Below are positions 17,917 through 27,420 of a DNA stretch of 64,000 bases, piece after piece. The position numbers were made by a program, and so were the translations under genes. The notes beneath the pieces are model-generated. The model ran no database searches, was not told where the DNA came from, and worked only from the letters and a program-made list of their open reading frames with translations. Source of the stretch: Variovorax guangxiensis (GTDB lineage: Bacteria > Pseudomonadota > Gammaproteobacteria > Burkholderiales > Burkholderiaceae_C); NCBI RefSeq assembly GCF_003952165.1, contig NZ_RXFT01000006.1, positions 1 to 64,000 on the forward strand, in the 5' to 3' direction. Positions within the stretch are counted from its first letter, which is position 1. Every line of letters begins with the position of its first letter.

Positions 17917-18795
17917 ATGCCGACCACCGAGACCCACTTCGAACTCTCCGCCAACGACGGCGTCACGGTGGAGGTTCATCGGTGGCTTGGCACGGTGACG
18001 AAGCCGCGCGCCATCGTCCAGCTCGCGCACGGCATGGGCGAGCACTCGCTGCGCTACCGTCATCTGGCCGAATCGCTGGTGCAGGCGGGCTATGTGGTCT
18101 ATGCGAACGAGCATCGCGGCCATGGCAAGGGCGCGCAGGCGCGCGGCGAGCTGGGCGAGTTCGGTCCGCGCGCGTTCGCCGGGCTGGTGGACGACATGGC
18201 GCTGCTGAGCCGCCATGTGCGCGGCGTGCATCCGGGCCTGCCGCTGATCCTGCTGGGCCACAGCATGGGTTCGTTCGCGCTGCAGTACTACCTGGTCGAG
18301 CACGGTTCGCTGCTCGCGGGCGCGGCACTGTCGGGCACCTCGGCGCTCGACCTGCTGGGAACCGCGCTGCAGTCGGGCTTCAAGCTCGAAGACATGAACG
18401 CCGCGCTGCCCGACGTGCGCACGCCCTTCGACTGGCTCAGCCGCGATCCGGCGCAGGTAGATGCGTACATCGCCGATCCGCTGTGCGGCTTCACGGTCTC
18501 GGCCGAGGGGCTGGGTTCGATGTTCGCGAAGCTGGGCGACCTGACGCCCGAGGCCATGCGCAAGACCATCCGGCCCGAGCTGCCCCTGTACCTGTTCATC
18601 GGCGGCGAAGACCCGGTGAGCAACAAGGCCGAGTGGTTCTATCCGCTGGTGGAGCGATATCGCCAGGCGGGGCTGCGCGACGTGTCATGCCACGTGTTCG
18701 GCGGCGCGCGTCACGAGGCGCTGAACGAGACCAACCGCGACGAAGTCGAGGCGGTGCTGCTCGCGTGGATCGCGCGGGTGGTGGCGAGGGGCTGA
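17917..18795 (+). CDS. Alpha/beta hydrolase, monoacylglycerol lipase-like
   Basis: 292 residues. It has the serine hydrolase pattern of monoacylglycerol lipases and lysophospholipases: AHGMGEHSLRY near residue 37 (oxyanion region), NEHRGHGKG near 64, nucleophile Ser116 in GHSMGS, Asp in GGEDPVSN and His in GGARHEALNE. A cap domain lies between. No signal peptide, so probably cytosolic. The ATG at 17917 is chosen because GGAG lies seven bases ahead; an ATG at 17905 has no binding site and adds four residues. It is an isolated gene, and the natural ester is not predictable beyond long-chain glycerides. Confidence 0.88.
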   Translation: MPTTETHFELSANDGVTVEVHRWLGTVTKPRAIVQLAHGMGEHSLRYRHLAESLVQAGYVVYANEHRGHGKGAQARGELGEFGPRAFAGLVDDMALLSRHVRGVHPGLPLILLGHSMGSFALQYYLVEHGSLLAGAALSGTSALDLLGTALQSGFKLEDMNAALPDVRTPFDWLSRDPAQVDAYIADPLCGFTVSAEGLGSMFAKLGDLTPEAMRKTIRPELPLYLFIGGEDPVSNKAEWFYPLVERYRQAGLRDVSCHVFGGARHEALNETNRDEVEAVLLAWIARVVARG

Positions 18796-18864
18796 CGAGC
18801 CGGAAGACTCCGGCCGTAACAATGGATGGGGCTGGGCCGGGCGGCAGGCGCCGCCAGCTTGCCG

Positions 18865-19248
18865 CTACTGCTTTCTGCAATCGCCCATGGTCACAGTGCC
18901 GTCCTTGCACTCGGTGATCATGGGTTCGTCCGCGCCCTGGGCCGCAGCCGTAGCAGGAGGCGTCGGGACAGATGCAGGGATGGATGCAGGAGCAGGAGCC
19001 GGTGCAGCCCCCGCGTCCTTCAGATAGACGACCTTCTTCGTGCCGAGCTCGCAGCTGCCCACCACCTGGCCGTTCGCCGATGCGTTCGCATCGATGACGG
19101 TGACGGTGAAGCGCGCCACGCCGCTCGCGGCGATCTTCGATTCGATGCGGGTGCGCAGCGCCTCGCAGTCCTCGGCCGCATGGGCTGTGCCCGCCGCGCC
19201 GGCCAGGGCCAGCACGGCGGGAAGCATCGCGAGCCTGAAGGGCTTCAT
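18865..19248 (-). CDS. Exported DUF1161 protein
   Basis: 127 residues. A signal peptide (about 1-23, ending AGTAHA) precedes a mature domain with paired cysteines (EDCEALRTRIESKIAASGV, VVGSCELGTKKVVY), the DUF1161 pattern seen also in E. coli YnfD. A Pro/Ala-rich linker and a small Cys-containing tail (MITECKDGTVTMGDCRK) follow, longer than the simplest members. It is periplasmic, with unknown function. An in-frame ATG at 19260 is possible but neither has a good binding site. It lies 35 bp downstream of the isocitrate dehydrogenase gene on the same strand and may be read through from it. Confidence 0.8.
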   Translation of the reverse strand: MKPFRLAMLPAVLALAGAAGTAHAAEDCEALRTRIESKIAASGVARFTVTVIDANASANGQVVGSCELGTKKVVYLKDAGAAPAPAPASIPASVPTPPATAAAQGADEPMITECKDGTVTMGDCRKQ

Positions 19249-19283
19249 GGCGACTGCCATCCGCACGATGTCGATCGGCCTTC

Positions 19284-21515
19284 TTACGCCGAAGCCAGCG
19301 CCGCGTTGAGCGTGGCGCTCGGGCGCATGATGGCCGAGAACTTGACCGGGTCGGCCAGGTAGTAGCCGCCGATGTCCACCGGCTTGCCCTGCACGGCGGC
19401 GAGTTCGTCGACGATCTTCTTCTCGTTGGCCGCGAGCGTCTCGGCCAGCTTGCTGAAGGCGGCCTGCAGTTCGAGGTCTTCGGTCTGCGCGGCCAGTTCC
19501 TGTGCCCAGTACATCGCCAGGTAGAACTGGCTGCCGCGGTTGTCGAGCTGGCCGGTCTTGGGCGATGGGTTCTTGTTGTTGTCGAGCAGCTTGCCGGTGG
19601 CGGTGTCCAGCGTCTTGGCGAGGATGGTCGCCTTCTTGTTGTTCGTCTTCAGGCCCAGGTCTTCCAGGCTCACGGCCAGCGCGAGGAATTCGCCCAGCGA
19701 GTCCCAGCGCAGGTGGTTCTCTTCCACCAGCTGCTGCACGTGCTTGGGGGCCGAGCCGCCCGCGCCGGTCTCGTACATGCCGCCGCCGGCCATCAGCGGA
19801 ACGATAGACAGCATCTTGGCCGAGGTGCCCAGCTCCATGATGGGGAACAGGTCGGTCAGGTAGTCGCGCAGGATGTTGCCGGTGGCGCTGATGGTGTCCA
19901 GGCCGCGGACCACGCGCTCCAGCGTGTAGCGCATGGCACGCACCTGGCTCATGATCTGGATGTCCAGGCCCGTGGTGTTGTGCTCGTGCAGGTACATCTT
20001 GACCTTGGTGATCAGCTGCGCCTCGTGCGGGCGGTAGGCGTCGAGCCAGAACACCACCGGCATGCCGGAGTTGCGGGCGCGGTTGACGGCCAGCTTCACC
20101 CAGTCGCGGATCGCGGCGTCCTTCACCTGGCACATGCGCCAGATGTCGCCCTGCTCCACTTCCTGGCTCATCAGCACTTCGCCGGTGTCCAGGTCGGTGA
20201 TGTTGGCGACGCCGTCCTCGGCGATCTCGAAGGTCTTGTCGTGCGAGCCGTATTCCTCGGCCTTCTGCGCCATGAGGCCCACGTTGGGCACGGTGCCCAT
20301 GGTCTTGGGGTCGAAGGCGCCGTGCCACTTGCAGAAGTTGATCATCTCCTGGTAGATGCGGGCGAAGGTCGATTCGGGCATCACGGCCTTCACGTCCTTC
20401 AGGCGGCCGTCGGCGCCCCACATCTTGCCGCCGTTGCGGATCATCGCGGGCATGGAGGCGTCCACGATCACGTCGTTGGGCGAGTGGAAGTTGGTGATGC
20501 CCTTGGCCGAGTCGACCATCGCCAGCTCGGGGCGGTGCTCGTGGCAGGCGTGCAGGTCGCGCTTGATCTCATCCTGCGTGCTCTGCGGCAGCGTGGCGAT
20601 CTTGTTGTAGAGGTCGACCATGCCGTTGTTGACGTTGATGCCCAGCTCGTCGAACAGCTTGCCGTGCTTCTCGAAGGCTTCCTTGTAGAAGATCTTCACG
20701 CAGTGGCCGAACACGATGGGGTGCGAGACCTTCATCATGGTGGCCTTCACGTGCAGCGAGAACATCACGCCGGTCTTGTGCGCGTCCTCGATCTCCTTTT
20801 CATAGAAGGCCAGCAGCGCCTTCTTGCTCATGAACATGGAGTCGATGATCTCGCGGTCGAGCAGGGCGACCTTGGGCTTGAGCACGATGGTCTTGCCGCT
20901 CTTGGTGATGAGCTCCATCTTGACGTTGCGCGCGCGGTCGAGCGTCATCGACTTCTCGCCGTGATAGAAGTCGCCGCCGTGCATGTGCGAGACGTGCGAG
21001 CGCGAGGCCTGGCTCCAGTCGGCCATGCTGTGCGGGTTCTTGCGCGCGTATTCCTTCACGGCCTTGGGGGCGCGGCGGTCGGAGTTGCCTTCGCGCAGCA
21101 CGGGGTTCACGGCGCTGCCGGTGCACTTGTTGTAGCGCGCGCGGATGTCCTTCTCTTCGTCCGTGGTCGGGTTCTCGGGGTAGTCGGGAATCTTGTAGCC
21201 CTTGCCCTGCAGTTCCTTGATGGCCGCCTTGAGCTGGGCCACCGAGGCGCTGATGTTGGGCAGCTTGATGATGTTGGCTTCGGGCTTGAGCGTGAGCTTG
21301 CCCAGTTCGGCGAGGTTGTCGGGCACCTTCTGCTCGTCGCTCAGGTAGTCGGGAAACTCGCCCAGGATGCGGGCCGCCACGGAGATGTCGCTGGTCTCGA
21401 CGTTGATGCCGGCCGGGTTCGTGAAGGCGCGGATGATCGGCAGGAACGCGTAGGTCGCCAGCAGGGGCGCCTCGTCGGTGAGGGTGTAGACGATGGTGGG
21501 TTGCTTCGAGCTCAT
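19284..21515 (-). CDS. icd: Monomeric NADP-dependent isocitrate dehydrogenase
   Basis: 743 residues, the usual size of monomeric isocitrate dehydrogenase (about 740), unrelated in length to the dimeric 416-residue enzyme. The start reads [20 protein letters not shown], and family segments follow: [21 protein letters not shown] (substrate loop), [55 protein letters not shown], and [14 protein letters not shown]. It performs oxidative decarboxylation of isocitrate to 2-oxoglutarate in the TCA cycle and supplies NADPH. It is monocistronic or followed only by the DUF1161 gene. This is a core metabolic gene in otherwise accessory surroundings. Confidence 0.96.
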   Translation of the reverse strand: MSSKQPTIVYTLTDEAPLLATYAFLPIIRAFTNPAGINVETSDISVAARILGEFPDYLSDEQKVPDNLAELGKLTLKPEANIIKLPNISASVAQLKAAIKELQGKGYKIPDYPENPTTDEEKDIRARYNKCTGSAVNPVLREGNSDRRAPKAVKEYARKNPHSMADWSQASRSHVSHMHGGDFYHGEKSMTLDRARNVKMELITKSGKTIVLKPKVALLDREIIDSMFMSKKALLAFYEKEIEDAHKTGVMFSLHVKATMMKVSHPIVFGHCVKIFYKEAFEKHGKLFDELGINVNNGMVDLYNKIATLPQSTQDEIKRDLHACHEHRPELAMVDSAKGITNFHSPNDVIVDASMPAMIRNGGKMWGADGRLKDVKAVMPESTFARIYQEMINFCKWHGAFDPKTMGTVPNVGLMAQKAEEYGSHDKTFEIAEDGVANITDLDTGEVLMSQEVEQGDIWRMCQVKDAAIRDWVKLAVNRARNSGMPVVFWLDAYRPHEAQLITKVKMYLHEHNTTGLDIQIMSQVRAMRYTLERVVRGLDTISATGNILRDYLTDLFPIMELGTSAKMLSIVPLMAGGGMYETGAGGSAPKHVQQLVEENHLRWDSLGEFLALAVSLEDLGLKTNNKKATILAKTLDTATGKLLDNNKNPSPKTGQLDNRGSQFYLAMYWAQELAAQTEDLELQAAFSKLAETLAANEKKIVDELAAVQGKPVDIGGYYLADPVKFSAIMRPSATLNAALASA

Positions 21516-21673
21516 GCGCTTCTTCCGTAGATCCTGGTTGTCGGGGTGGCTGGAACTTCCGGCTTTCCGGGGGGTAGCCCGTTTTTTGCCGGAGCCCCCG
21601 ATTGTCGCCCGCCGGGACCGTGTTTCGCCATGCGGGTTGCGAAGCCCCCGGCGCGAAGCGCGTCTTAACGGGG

Positions 21674-22594
21674 CTACGGCTGGCCGGAAGCGGACTTTTC
21701 GAGCATTTCCCGGGCCAGGTCGACGAAGGCGCGCAGCTTGGGCGCCTGGGCCGCGCGGCGCGGAAAGTACAGGAACAGCCCCGGCTCCCCGAAGGCCGAG
21801 CGCGGCAGCAGCTGGCGCAGGCGGCCTTCGCGCAGTTCGGCGCGCACCAGCGGCTCGAAGATGTAGGCGATGCCCACGTCGGCCAGCGCCAGGTCGCGGG
21901 CGTAGAGCGCGTCGGTGACCCGCACGGTGCCCGGCACCTCGACCGAGACGTGGGCGCCGGCCTGGTCGCGCAGGTCCCAGGCGTACACGCCGCCCGAGGT
22001 CACGAAGCGGAAGCCGATGCAGTTGTGCCGCTGCAGCTCCTCGATGCCGCGCGGCTCGCCCGCAGTGGCCAGGTAGCGCGGGGTGGCCACCAGGATGGCC
22101 TCGAAGGGCGGGGTAAGCCGCACCGCCACCATGTCCTGCGCGACGGTGTGGCCCAGCCGCACGCCGGCGTCGTGGCCGCTTGCGACGATGTCGGCCAGGC
22201 CGTCGTCGCAGGTGATCTCCATCACCAGGCCCGGGTGGCGGCGCGCCATTTCGGCCACCAGCGGCGTCATGGCCAGCGGCAGCGCCACATGGGGTGCGTT
22301 GATGCGCAGCACGCCGCTTACCCGCCCGAGCGATTCACCGAAGCGGTCCACCGCGTCGGCGATCTCGCCCATGGCCGGGGCCAGCATGCCGATGAAGCCG
22401 GCGCCGGCCTCGGTCAGCCGCACGCTGCGGGTGGTGCGCGCGAAGATCGGCTGGCCCAGGTGGTCCTCGACGGCGCGCACCGCGTGGCTCACGGCCGAGG
22501 CGCTCATGCCCAGCTCGGCGGCCGCGGCGGCGAACCCGCCGCGCCGGTGCACCGCCAGCACGATGGCGAGATGCGGGAGCAGGGTTCGGTCCAT
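21674..22594 (-). CDS. LysR-type transcriptional regulator
   Basis: 306 residues. Helix-turn-helix at about 1-60 ([35 protein letters not shown]), substrate-binding domain from about 90 ([19 protein letters not shown]). It is divergent from the SDR gene at 22712 and is its likely regulator. A palindrome at 22597-22619 begins three bases upstream of the start codon, leaving no room for a ribosome-binding site and suggesting that the protein binds over its own start region. The ligand is unknown. Similar regulator/SDR pairs are common in these bacteria. Confidence 0.87.
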   Translation of the reverse strand: MDRTLLPHLAIVLAVHRRGGFAAAAAELGMSASAVSHAVRAVEDHLGQPIFARTTRSVRLTEAGAGFIGMLAPAMGEIADAVDRFGESLGRVSGVLRINAPHVALPLAMTPLVAEMARRHPGLVMEITCDDGLADIVASGHDAGVRLGHTVAQDMVAVRLTPPFEAILVATPRYLATAGEPRGIEELQRHNCIGFRFVTSGGVYAWDLRDQAGAHVSVEVPGTVRVTDALYARDLALADVGIAYIFEPLVRAELREGRLRQLLPRSAFGEPGLFLYFPRRAAQAPKLRAFVDLAREMLEKSASGQP

Positions 22595-22596
22595 TC

Positions 22597-22619
22597 ATGC
22601 ACTGTATCGCACAGTGCAT
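22597..22619. promoter_or_regulatory. Palindrome between LysR and SDR genes
   Basis: The arm ATGCACTGT (22597-22605) and its exact reverse complement ACAGTGCAT (22611-22619) flank ATCGC. It abuts the lysR start (22594) and lies 93 bp from the divergent SDR start. Placement suits autoregulation and activation by the LysR protein. Confidence 0.6.
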
Positions 22620-22711
22620 TCGATTTGAACCGGCTAGTCGTTGAGTGCGATTGCTGGAACAGTCACGCCATGCCTTCGCGGCAACCCTCAACACCCCAAG
22701 GAGCCAACATC

Positions 22712-23590
22712 ATGTCCACCACCAACAACGCCCTCGGCAACAGCTCTTCGCAGACCCGCCAGACCTGGTTCATCACCGGCGCCGCTTCCGGCTTCGGCCA
22801 CGCCTTCGCCGAGCACGCGCTGGCCCTGGGCCACAACGTGGTCGCCACCGCCCGCGACGCCGGCCGCCTCGCCGACCTCGTGGCGCAGGCACCCGACCGC
22901 GTGCTGGCCACGCCGCTGGACGTGGACGCCGCCGGCGCCGCCGAAGCCGCCGTCGATGCCGCGGTGGCCCGCTTCGGCCGCATCGACGTGCTCGTGAACA
23001 ACGCCGGCTACGGCGTGGTCGGCGCGCTGGAGGAAACCTCCGACGCCGAGCTGCGCGCGCTGATGAACACCAACTTCTTCGGCGCCATGGCCGTCACCCG
23101 CGCCGCGCTGCCGGTGCTGCGCGCGCAGAAGTCGGGCGCCATCGTGAATATCTCCAGCCTCGGCGGGCAGCTGTCGTTCGCGGGTTTCAGCGCGTATTCG
23201 GCCTCGAAGTTCGCGCTGGAGGGCGCCTCGGAAGCGCTGGCGCAGGAGGTCGCGCCCTTCGGCATCAAGGTGCTGATCGTCGAGCCGGGCCAGTTCCGCA
23301 CCCAGCTCGCGGGCAGCGGCATGCGCCACATGCCGGTGATCGAGGCCTACCAGCCGGTGGTGGGCGCCACCCGCGAGTTCGCGCACAGCATGCACAACAC
23401 GCAGGCCGGCGATCCGCGCAAGGCGGCGGTGGCGATCGCGAAGGCGCTGGAGGCCGAGCACACGCCCCTGCGCCTGCAGCTGGGCGGCGACTCGGTCGAT
23501 GCGGTGCGCGCCCATGCGCGGGCGCTGCTCAAGGACATGGAGGCCTGGGAAGCCCTGAGCCGCAGCACCGACTTCGACGCTGCAGCCTGA
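22712..23590 (+). CDS. SDR-family oxidoreductase
   Basis: 292 residues. Classical SDR layout with FITGAASGFG near residue 20, LVNNAGYG, active-site Ser in NISSLGG and the YSASK motif, all intact. The glycine motif with GFG and the long C-terminal part place it in the group of NADP-dependent carbonyl reductases and retinol-dehydrogenase-like SDRs. AAGGAG lies about eight to ten bases before the ATG. Divergent LysR and the palindrome imply inducible expression. The substrate is not predictable. Confidence 0.88.
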   Translation: MSTTNNALGNSSSQTRQTWFITGAASGFGHAFAEHALALGHNVVATARDAGRLADLVAQAPDRVLATPLDVDAAGAAEAAVDAAVARFGRIDVLVNNAGYGVVGALEETSDAELRALMNTNFFGAMAVTRAALPVLRAQKSGAIVNISSLGGQLSFAGFSAYSASKFALEGASEALAQEVAPFGIKVLIVEPGQFRTQLAGSGMRHMPVIEAYQPVVGATREFAHSMHNTQAGDPRKAAVAIAKALEAEHTPLRLQLGGDSVDAVRAHARALLKDMEAWEALSRSTDFDAAA

Positions 23591-23599
23591 AGGCAGTCC

Positions 23600-24238
23600 T
23601 CAGCGCAGCGGCAGTTCGATGGTGGCCGCCAGCGGCACGGTGTCGATGCGCGCCGCGCTGGCCACGACGACCGCCTGCTTCGACTGCGCAGCAATCTCCG
23701 AGAGCGTGGCCCACAGGCAGCGTGTAGAGGGCATGTCCAGGCCGGCGGTCGGCTCGTCGAGCAGTACGAGCGGCCGGCCCGACGCGAGCCCGGCGGCCAT
23801 CCAGACCTTGCGCTTCGAGCCGGTGGACAGCATGAACATCTTCTTGTCCAGGTGCGGCGCCAGCGAGAAGCCGTCGGCGATGGCCTGCCACTTCGCCTGG
23901 TCGAAGCCCGCGTCGCCTTCGGCGAGCGAGGCCGTGCATTCGCGCGCGCTGAGCTGGTCGAAACGGTCGGTTTCGGGAGCGACGAAGAACACTTGGCGGC
24001 GATAGGCCTCGGGCGCGGCGTCGAGGCTCGTCCCGGCCACGGTCAGCCGTCCGGCGGAGGCGGGCAGCGCACCGGCAATCACGTTGAGCAGCGCCGACTT
24101 GCCCGTGCCGGTATCGCCGTAGAGCAGCGTGACGCCCGGGCCGATGGATGCATTCCAGCCCGACACCAGCGCGGGTTGGTCGGGGTAGGCGAAGCGCAGC
24201 GCGTCGATCCGGAGGAGGGCGGGAGAAGAAGGATTCAT
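23600..24238 (-). CDS. Orphan ABC-type ATPase
   Basis: 212 residues, a single short nucleotide-binding domain. Walker A GDTGTGKSA near residue 43, Walker B VLLDEPTAGLD. The signature region reads LSTGSKRKV in place of LSGGQ, and the switch histidine is not obvious (VVVASAARID). No permease gene lies beside it on either strand. It resembles CcmA-like or export-type ATPases with relaxed signature. The start is ATG at 24238, which abuts the divergent exported-protein gene. It may serve a permease encoded elsewhere, or work as a non-transport ATPase. Confidence 0.75.
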   Translation of the reverse strand: MNPSSPALLRIDALRFAYPDQPALVSGWNASIGPGVTLLYGDTGTGKSALLNVIAGALPASAGRLTVAGTSLDAAPEAYRRQVFFVAPETDRFDQLSARECTASLAEGDAGFDQAKWQAIADGFSLAPHLDKKMFMLSTGSKRKVWMAAGLASGRPLVLLDEPTAGLDMPSTRCLWATLSEIAAQSKQAVVVASAARIDTVPLAATIELPLR

Positions 24239-24293
24239 GGTCGCGTGCGACTTTATCAACCAGCCGCGCCGCCGGTGGCTACCATCCGGCTCC

Positions 24294-25085
24294 ATGACAA
24301 AGCTGCCGCTCCTGCTCGCCCTGCTGCCGTTCGCCACCGCGGTGCTCGCCGCTCCCGATCTTTCCGCGCCGTCGGCGCAGGTGTTCGATGCGGTGAAGAA
24401 GCCCGATTCGCTCGACGCGCAATGGCGCACGCGCCTGTGCGCCCTGCTGCCGCAGCCCTGCGACGCGCAGCAACTGGGCCTCTATCGTCCGCGCGGCGCC
24501 GCGGCGGGCGACTACGCGGTGCTCTCCGCCGAACCGCTGGCCATGGCGCGGGTCAGGCGGGATGCCGCAGACGCCAAGGGCTGGCAGCTCGCTCGCCTTC
24601 ATGATTTCTCCGGCTACGCCCAGGCCCTGAAGAAAGACAGCGACGCCAGCCGGTCCGAGGCGCGCCTCTCGCTCGCGCCGGCGCTCTACCCGGTGGCCGA
24701 GGGCAAGTGGGCCGTGGCCGTGCTGCAGACGGTGTCGGAAGGCTATTCGGGCGGCGGCGCCTCGTTCGACACCGCCGACTTCGTGCCGCTCGAAGGCGGC
24801 AAGGCGGTGCAGGAGGGCATTCCGTTCTCGTGCTCCAAGATGATCCGCGCCTGTTTCAGCGAAAAGGAATACAAGACCTCGAAGCACTGCCATGACGAGA
24901 GCTTCGGCATCTTGCGCATCGCCTACGGCGAGACATTCAAGCCCGGCTCGCCCTACGACTGGCAATACACCTGGGTGCAGACCGAATGGCCGCAGAACGA
25001 GCCGCGCAGCGCGGCGACCACCACGCGCGTGTTGTTCACCGCCAGGACCACCGAGCGCGCGGGCTTCTGCGGCGGGCCGCAGTAG
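24294..25085 (+). CDS. Exported protein of unknown function
   Basis: 263 residues. A signal peptide (KLPLLLALLPFATAVLAAP, cut near residue 19) predicts periplasmic location. The mature part has several cysteines (CALLPQPCDAQQL, FSCSKMIRACFSEKEYKTSKHCHDE, ending FCGGPQ) that probably form disulfides. I recognise no catalytic motif or family. The ATG at 24294 is chosen because it directly precedes the signal sequence; an earlier frame start at 24237 does not. The gene is divergent from the orphan ATPase, with 55 bp between them, so the two may share control. Confidence 0.75.
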   Translation: MTKLPLLLALLPFATAVLAAPDLSAPSAQVFDAVKKPDSLDAQWRTRLCALLPQPCDAQQLGLYRPRGAAAGDYAVLSAEPLAMARVRRDAADAKGWQLARLHDFSGYAQALKKDSDASRSEARLSLAPALYPVAEGKWAVAVLQTVSEGYSGGGASFDTADFVPLEGGKAVQEGIPFSCSKMIRACFSEKEYKTSKHCHDESFGILRIAYGETFKPGSPYDWQYTWVQTEWPQNEPRSAATTTRVLFTARTTERAGFCGGPQ

Positions 25086-25101
25086 ACAGCGGGCTCGCGC
25101 C

Positions 25102-26400
25102 TCAGTGGCGCGGCACGGTCGTCGTGCCCACGTGCATCGTGCGTCCTGCCCCCAGCCCAGCGATCACGAGCGCCACGCCCAGCCCGATGAAGAGCCACGA
25201 CGAGGCGCGGAAGCTTCCCGTCCAGCCGTGCAGCAGCCCGGCCACCAGCGGCCCGAAGGCCGCCACCATGTAGCCCACGCCCTGCGCCATGCCCGAGAGG
25301 TGCGCGGCCACGTGCGAGTCGGGCGAGCGCAACACGATCATCGTGAGCGCCAGCGCGAAGGTGCCGCCCTGCGCGATGCCCAGCAGCACCGCCCAGGCCC
25401 ACACCCCGAAGAAGCCGCCCAGCGGCGCGAAGAGCATCGCCAGCATCGCGCCCACCGTGAGCAGCGCCAGCACGACCGCCAGGCCGCGCTGGTTGCGCAG
25501 CTTCACCGCCAGCGCCGGCACCACGAGGCAGGTCACCACCTGCGTCATGACAGACAGCGACACCACGTAGCCGGCCGTCTCGCTGCCCAGGCCGCGCTCG
25601 CGCAGGATCGGCGCGAGCCAGCCCATCACGATGTAGGCGAGGGCGGACTGCAGGCCCATGAAGAAGGTGACCTGCCAGGCCAGCCTGTCGCTCCAGAGCC
25701 CGCGCACGGTGAAGCCCGATTCGCTCGCCACCGGCTTCAGCGGCAGCGCCTGCGGCGCCCAGATCAGCGTGACCAGCGCGGCCGGCAGCGCCCACATCGC
25801 GAGCGCCATGGTCCAGCCGCCGCCCAGCGCATGCTCGATCGGCACCGTGAGCCCGGCGGCGCTGGCCGCGCCGCCGCACACCGCCATGGTGTAGAGGCCC
25901 ATCATCAGCGCCGCCTGCGAGGCGAAGTCGCGCTTCACCAGGCCCGACAGCAGCACGTTCGACACCGCGATGCCGCTGCCCGCAATGGCCGAGGCCAGAA
26001 AGAGCAGCGGGATGTTGCCGGTGCCGCGCAGCACCGTGCCGACCAGGATCAGCACCATGCAGCCGAGCAGCGTGCGCTCGGTGCCGAAGCGGCGGCCCAG
26101 GCCCGGCGCGAGCGGCGCGAACACGCCGAGGCAGACGATCGGCAGCGTGGTCAGCAGGCTGGCGGCCGTGGCCGAGAGGCCGGTGGCCTTGATGATCTCC
26201 GGCAGCACCACCGAGAGGCTGGCGAAGACCGGGCGCAGGTTGAAGGCGATCAGCACCACGCTGGCGCCGAGCAGGATGCGGCGCGCGAGGGTGGGGGCGG
26301 GCGTGGGGCGCGGCGCGGGCAGGCTGTCGGCCTCGGCGTTGATCAGCAGTTCGTCGCCGCAGCGGGCATTGCCGCCTGCGAGGGTGGCCGAGTTCATCAC
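25102..26400 (-). CDS. MFS transporter, CynX/NimT family
   Basis: 432 residues, 12 predicted membrane segments. The N-terminal segment with VLIAFNLRPVFASLSVVLPEI carries the NLRP motif typical of the CynX/NimT group, whose named members include E. coli CynX (cyanate) and NimT (2-nitroimidazole export). Its ATG overlaps the stop of the gntR gene upstream (four bases), so the two are translated as a unit under GntR control. The substrate is unknown; the family name does not mean that it moves cyanate, and it is 10 kb from the cyanase operon. Confidence 0.87.
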   Translation of the reverse strand: MMNSATLAGGNARCGDELLINAEADSLPAPRPTPAPTLARRILLGASVVLIAFNLRPVFASLSVVLPEIIKATGLSATAASLLTTLPIVCLGVFAPLAPGLGRRFGTERTLLGCMVLILVGTVLRGTGNIPLLFLASAIAGSGIAVSNVLLSGLVKRDFASQAALMMGLYTMAVCGGAASAAGLTVPIEHALGGGWTMALAMWALPAALVTLIWAPQALPLKPVASESGFTVRGLWSDRLAWQVTFFMGLQSALAYIVMGWLAPILRERGLGSETAGYVVSLSVMTQVVTCLVVPALAVKLRNQRGLAVVLALLTVGAMLAMLFAPLGGFFGVWAWAVLLGIAQGGTFALALTMIVLRSPDSHVAAHLSGMAQGVGYMVAAFGPLVAGLLHGWTGSFRASSWLFIGLGVALVIAGLGAGRTMHVGTTTVPRH

Positions 26401-27074
26401 GAACCCAGCGCCAGTGCGTTGATCATCGGCGCCATGAAGGTGCGCACCGCTGCGGCGGCCACGTCGGGGTCGCGGCTGGCGATGCCTTCGATGATGGCGC
26501 GGTGCGCGGCATCGTCGGGCTCGGGCAGGGCGCTGCCCATCGAGCTCGCGATGGTCTCCTTGATGTAGCCGGTGATGAAGCGGCAGGTCTCCGCCAGGGC
26601 GAGGTTGCCTGAGATGTCGACGATGGCGAGGTGGAAGGCCAGGTCGCGCTCGATGAAGGCCGCGCCGTTGTCGGCGGGATCGAAGCCGCCGCGCTTGTCG
26701 AGCAGCACGTGCAGGCGGCGCAGGTCGCGCGCCGTGTGGCGCACGGCGGCGAGCCGGGCGGCTTCCACTTCGAGCGCGCGGCGCACCTCGAACTGGTCGC
26801 GCAGGCTCGCGAGCCGCATCTTCTGCAGGCTGGACGAAGGATCGAAGCCCGAGCGAACATAGGTGCCCGAGCCCTGGCGCACTTCGAGCAGCCCGCGCGA
26901 CACCAGCGTCTTGACCGCCTCGCGCACCGTGCCCCGGCTCACGCCCAGCAGCTGGGCGAGCTGCGGTTCGATCGGAATGCGGGAGCCAACGGACCAGCGG
27001 CCGGCGGAGATCTCGGCGCGGATGCTGTCGGCGGCGGTGTCTGCAAGTGAAGTACGGGGAGCTTGGGCAAGCAT
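26397..27074 (-). CDS. GntR-family (FadR subgroup) transcriptional regulator
   Basis: 225 residues. Winged helix-turn-helix at about 10-75: IRAEISAGRWSVGSRIPIEPQLAQLLGVSRGTVREAVKTL, then the GSGTYVR wing. The all-helical FCD effector domain (about 95-215) has the metal-binding Asp/His pattern ERDLAFHLAIV. It co-translates with the CynX-type MFS gene and probably senses that transporter's substrate. The start is ATG at 27074; longer frames upstream run through non-coding sequence. A small palindrome CAATGATTG at 27091-27099 lies just ahead of the start and could be part of its operator. Confidence 0.88.
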   Translation of the reverse strand: MLAQAPRTSLADTAADSIRAEISAGRWSVGSRIPIEPQLAQLLGVSRGTVREAVKTLVSRGLLEVRQGSGTYVRSGFDPSSSLQKMRLASLRDQFEVRRALEVEAARLAAVRHTARDLRRLHVLLDKRGGFDPADNGAAFIERDLAFHLAIVDISGNLALAETCRFITGYIKETIASSMGSALPEPDDAAHRAIIEGIASRDPDVAAAAVRTFMAPMINALALGS

Positions 27075-27420
27075 CGGGAGTGAGCCTGGTCGTTCAATGA
27101 TTGGATGAATTTTGCCTCCAAAAGAAACCGGACTCCCCGCGCGGCGATTGATCCGGGTAGCACCCCGTAGAAAACCGCAACCCCTGTCCGCAGATCGCGC
27201 AAGCCGATTTCGCGGATTTGTCCTCATTAAGTGAATTTTTCCCGGCCTTGGCCAGCTGTTGCCGAAAGTGTTGTTCGTCTGGAGCGTCCTGTCAGAGAAT
27301 GAAACTAAAGGTAGCTTGTGAATCGGCAAGTTGTTCTGCTCCACGGTCCGGCCCTCCCTTCCCGACCTTCCTGCGGAGCGTTCAGGGGAGCGCAAGAGAA
27401 ATACGGACCGCGGCGGCGAT
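27075..27420. other. Intergenic stretch of 346 bp between divergent gntR and lysR genes
   Basis: This stretch is less G+C-rich than its surroundings, with A/T words such as ATTAAGTGAATTTTTCC (27227-27243) and GAATGAAACTAAAGGTAG (27297-27314). It should contain promoters for both divergent regulators. I see the CAATGATTG palindrome near gntR and no coding frame of convincing composition. Confidence 0.6.

Noticed and set aside
25102..26400. Reading the CynX-type MFS gene as part of the cyanate system
   Set aside because: It is 10 kb from cynS, controlled by a GntR gene, and the family name covers many substrates.
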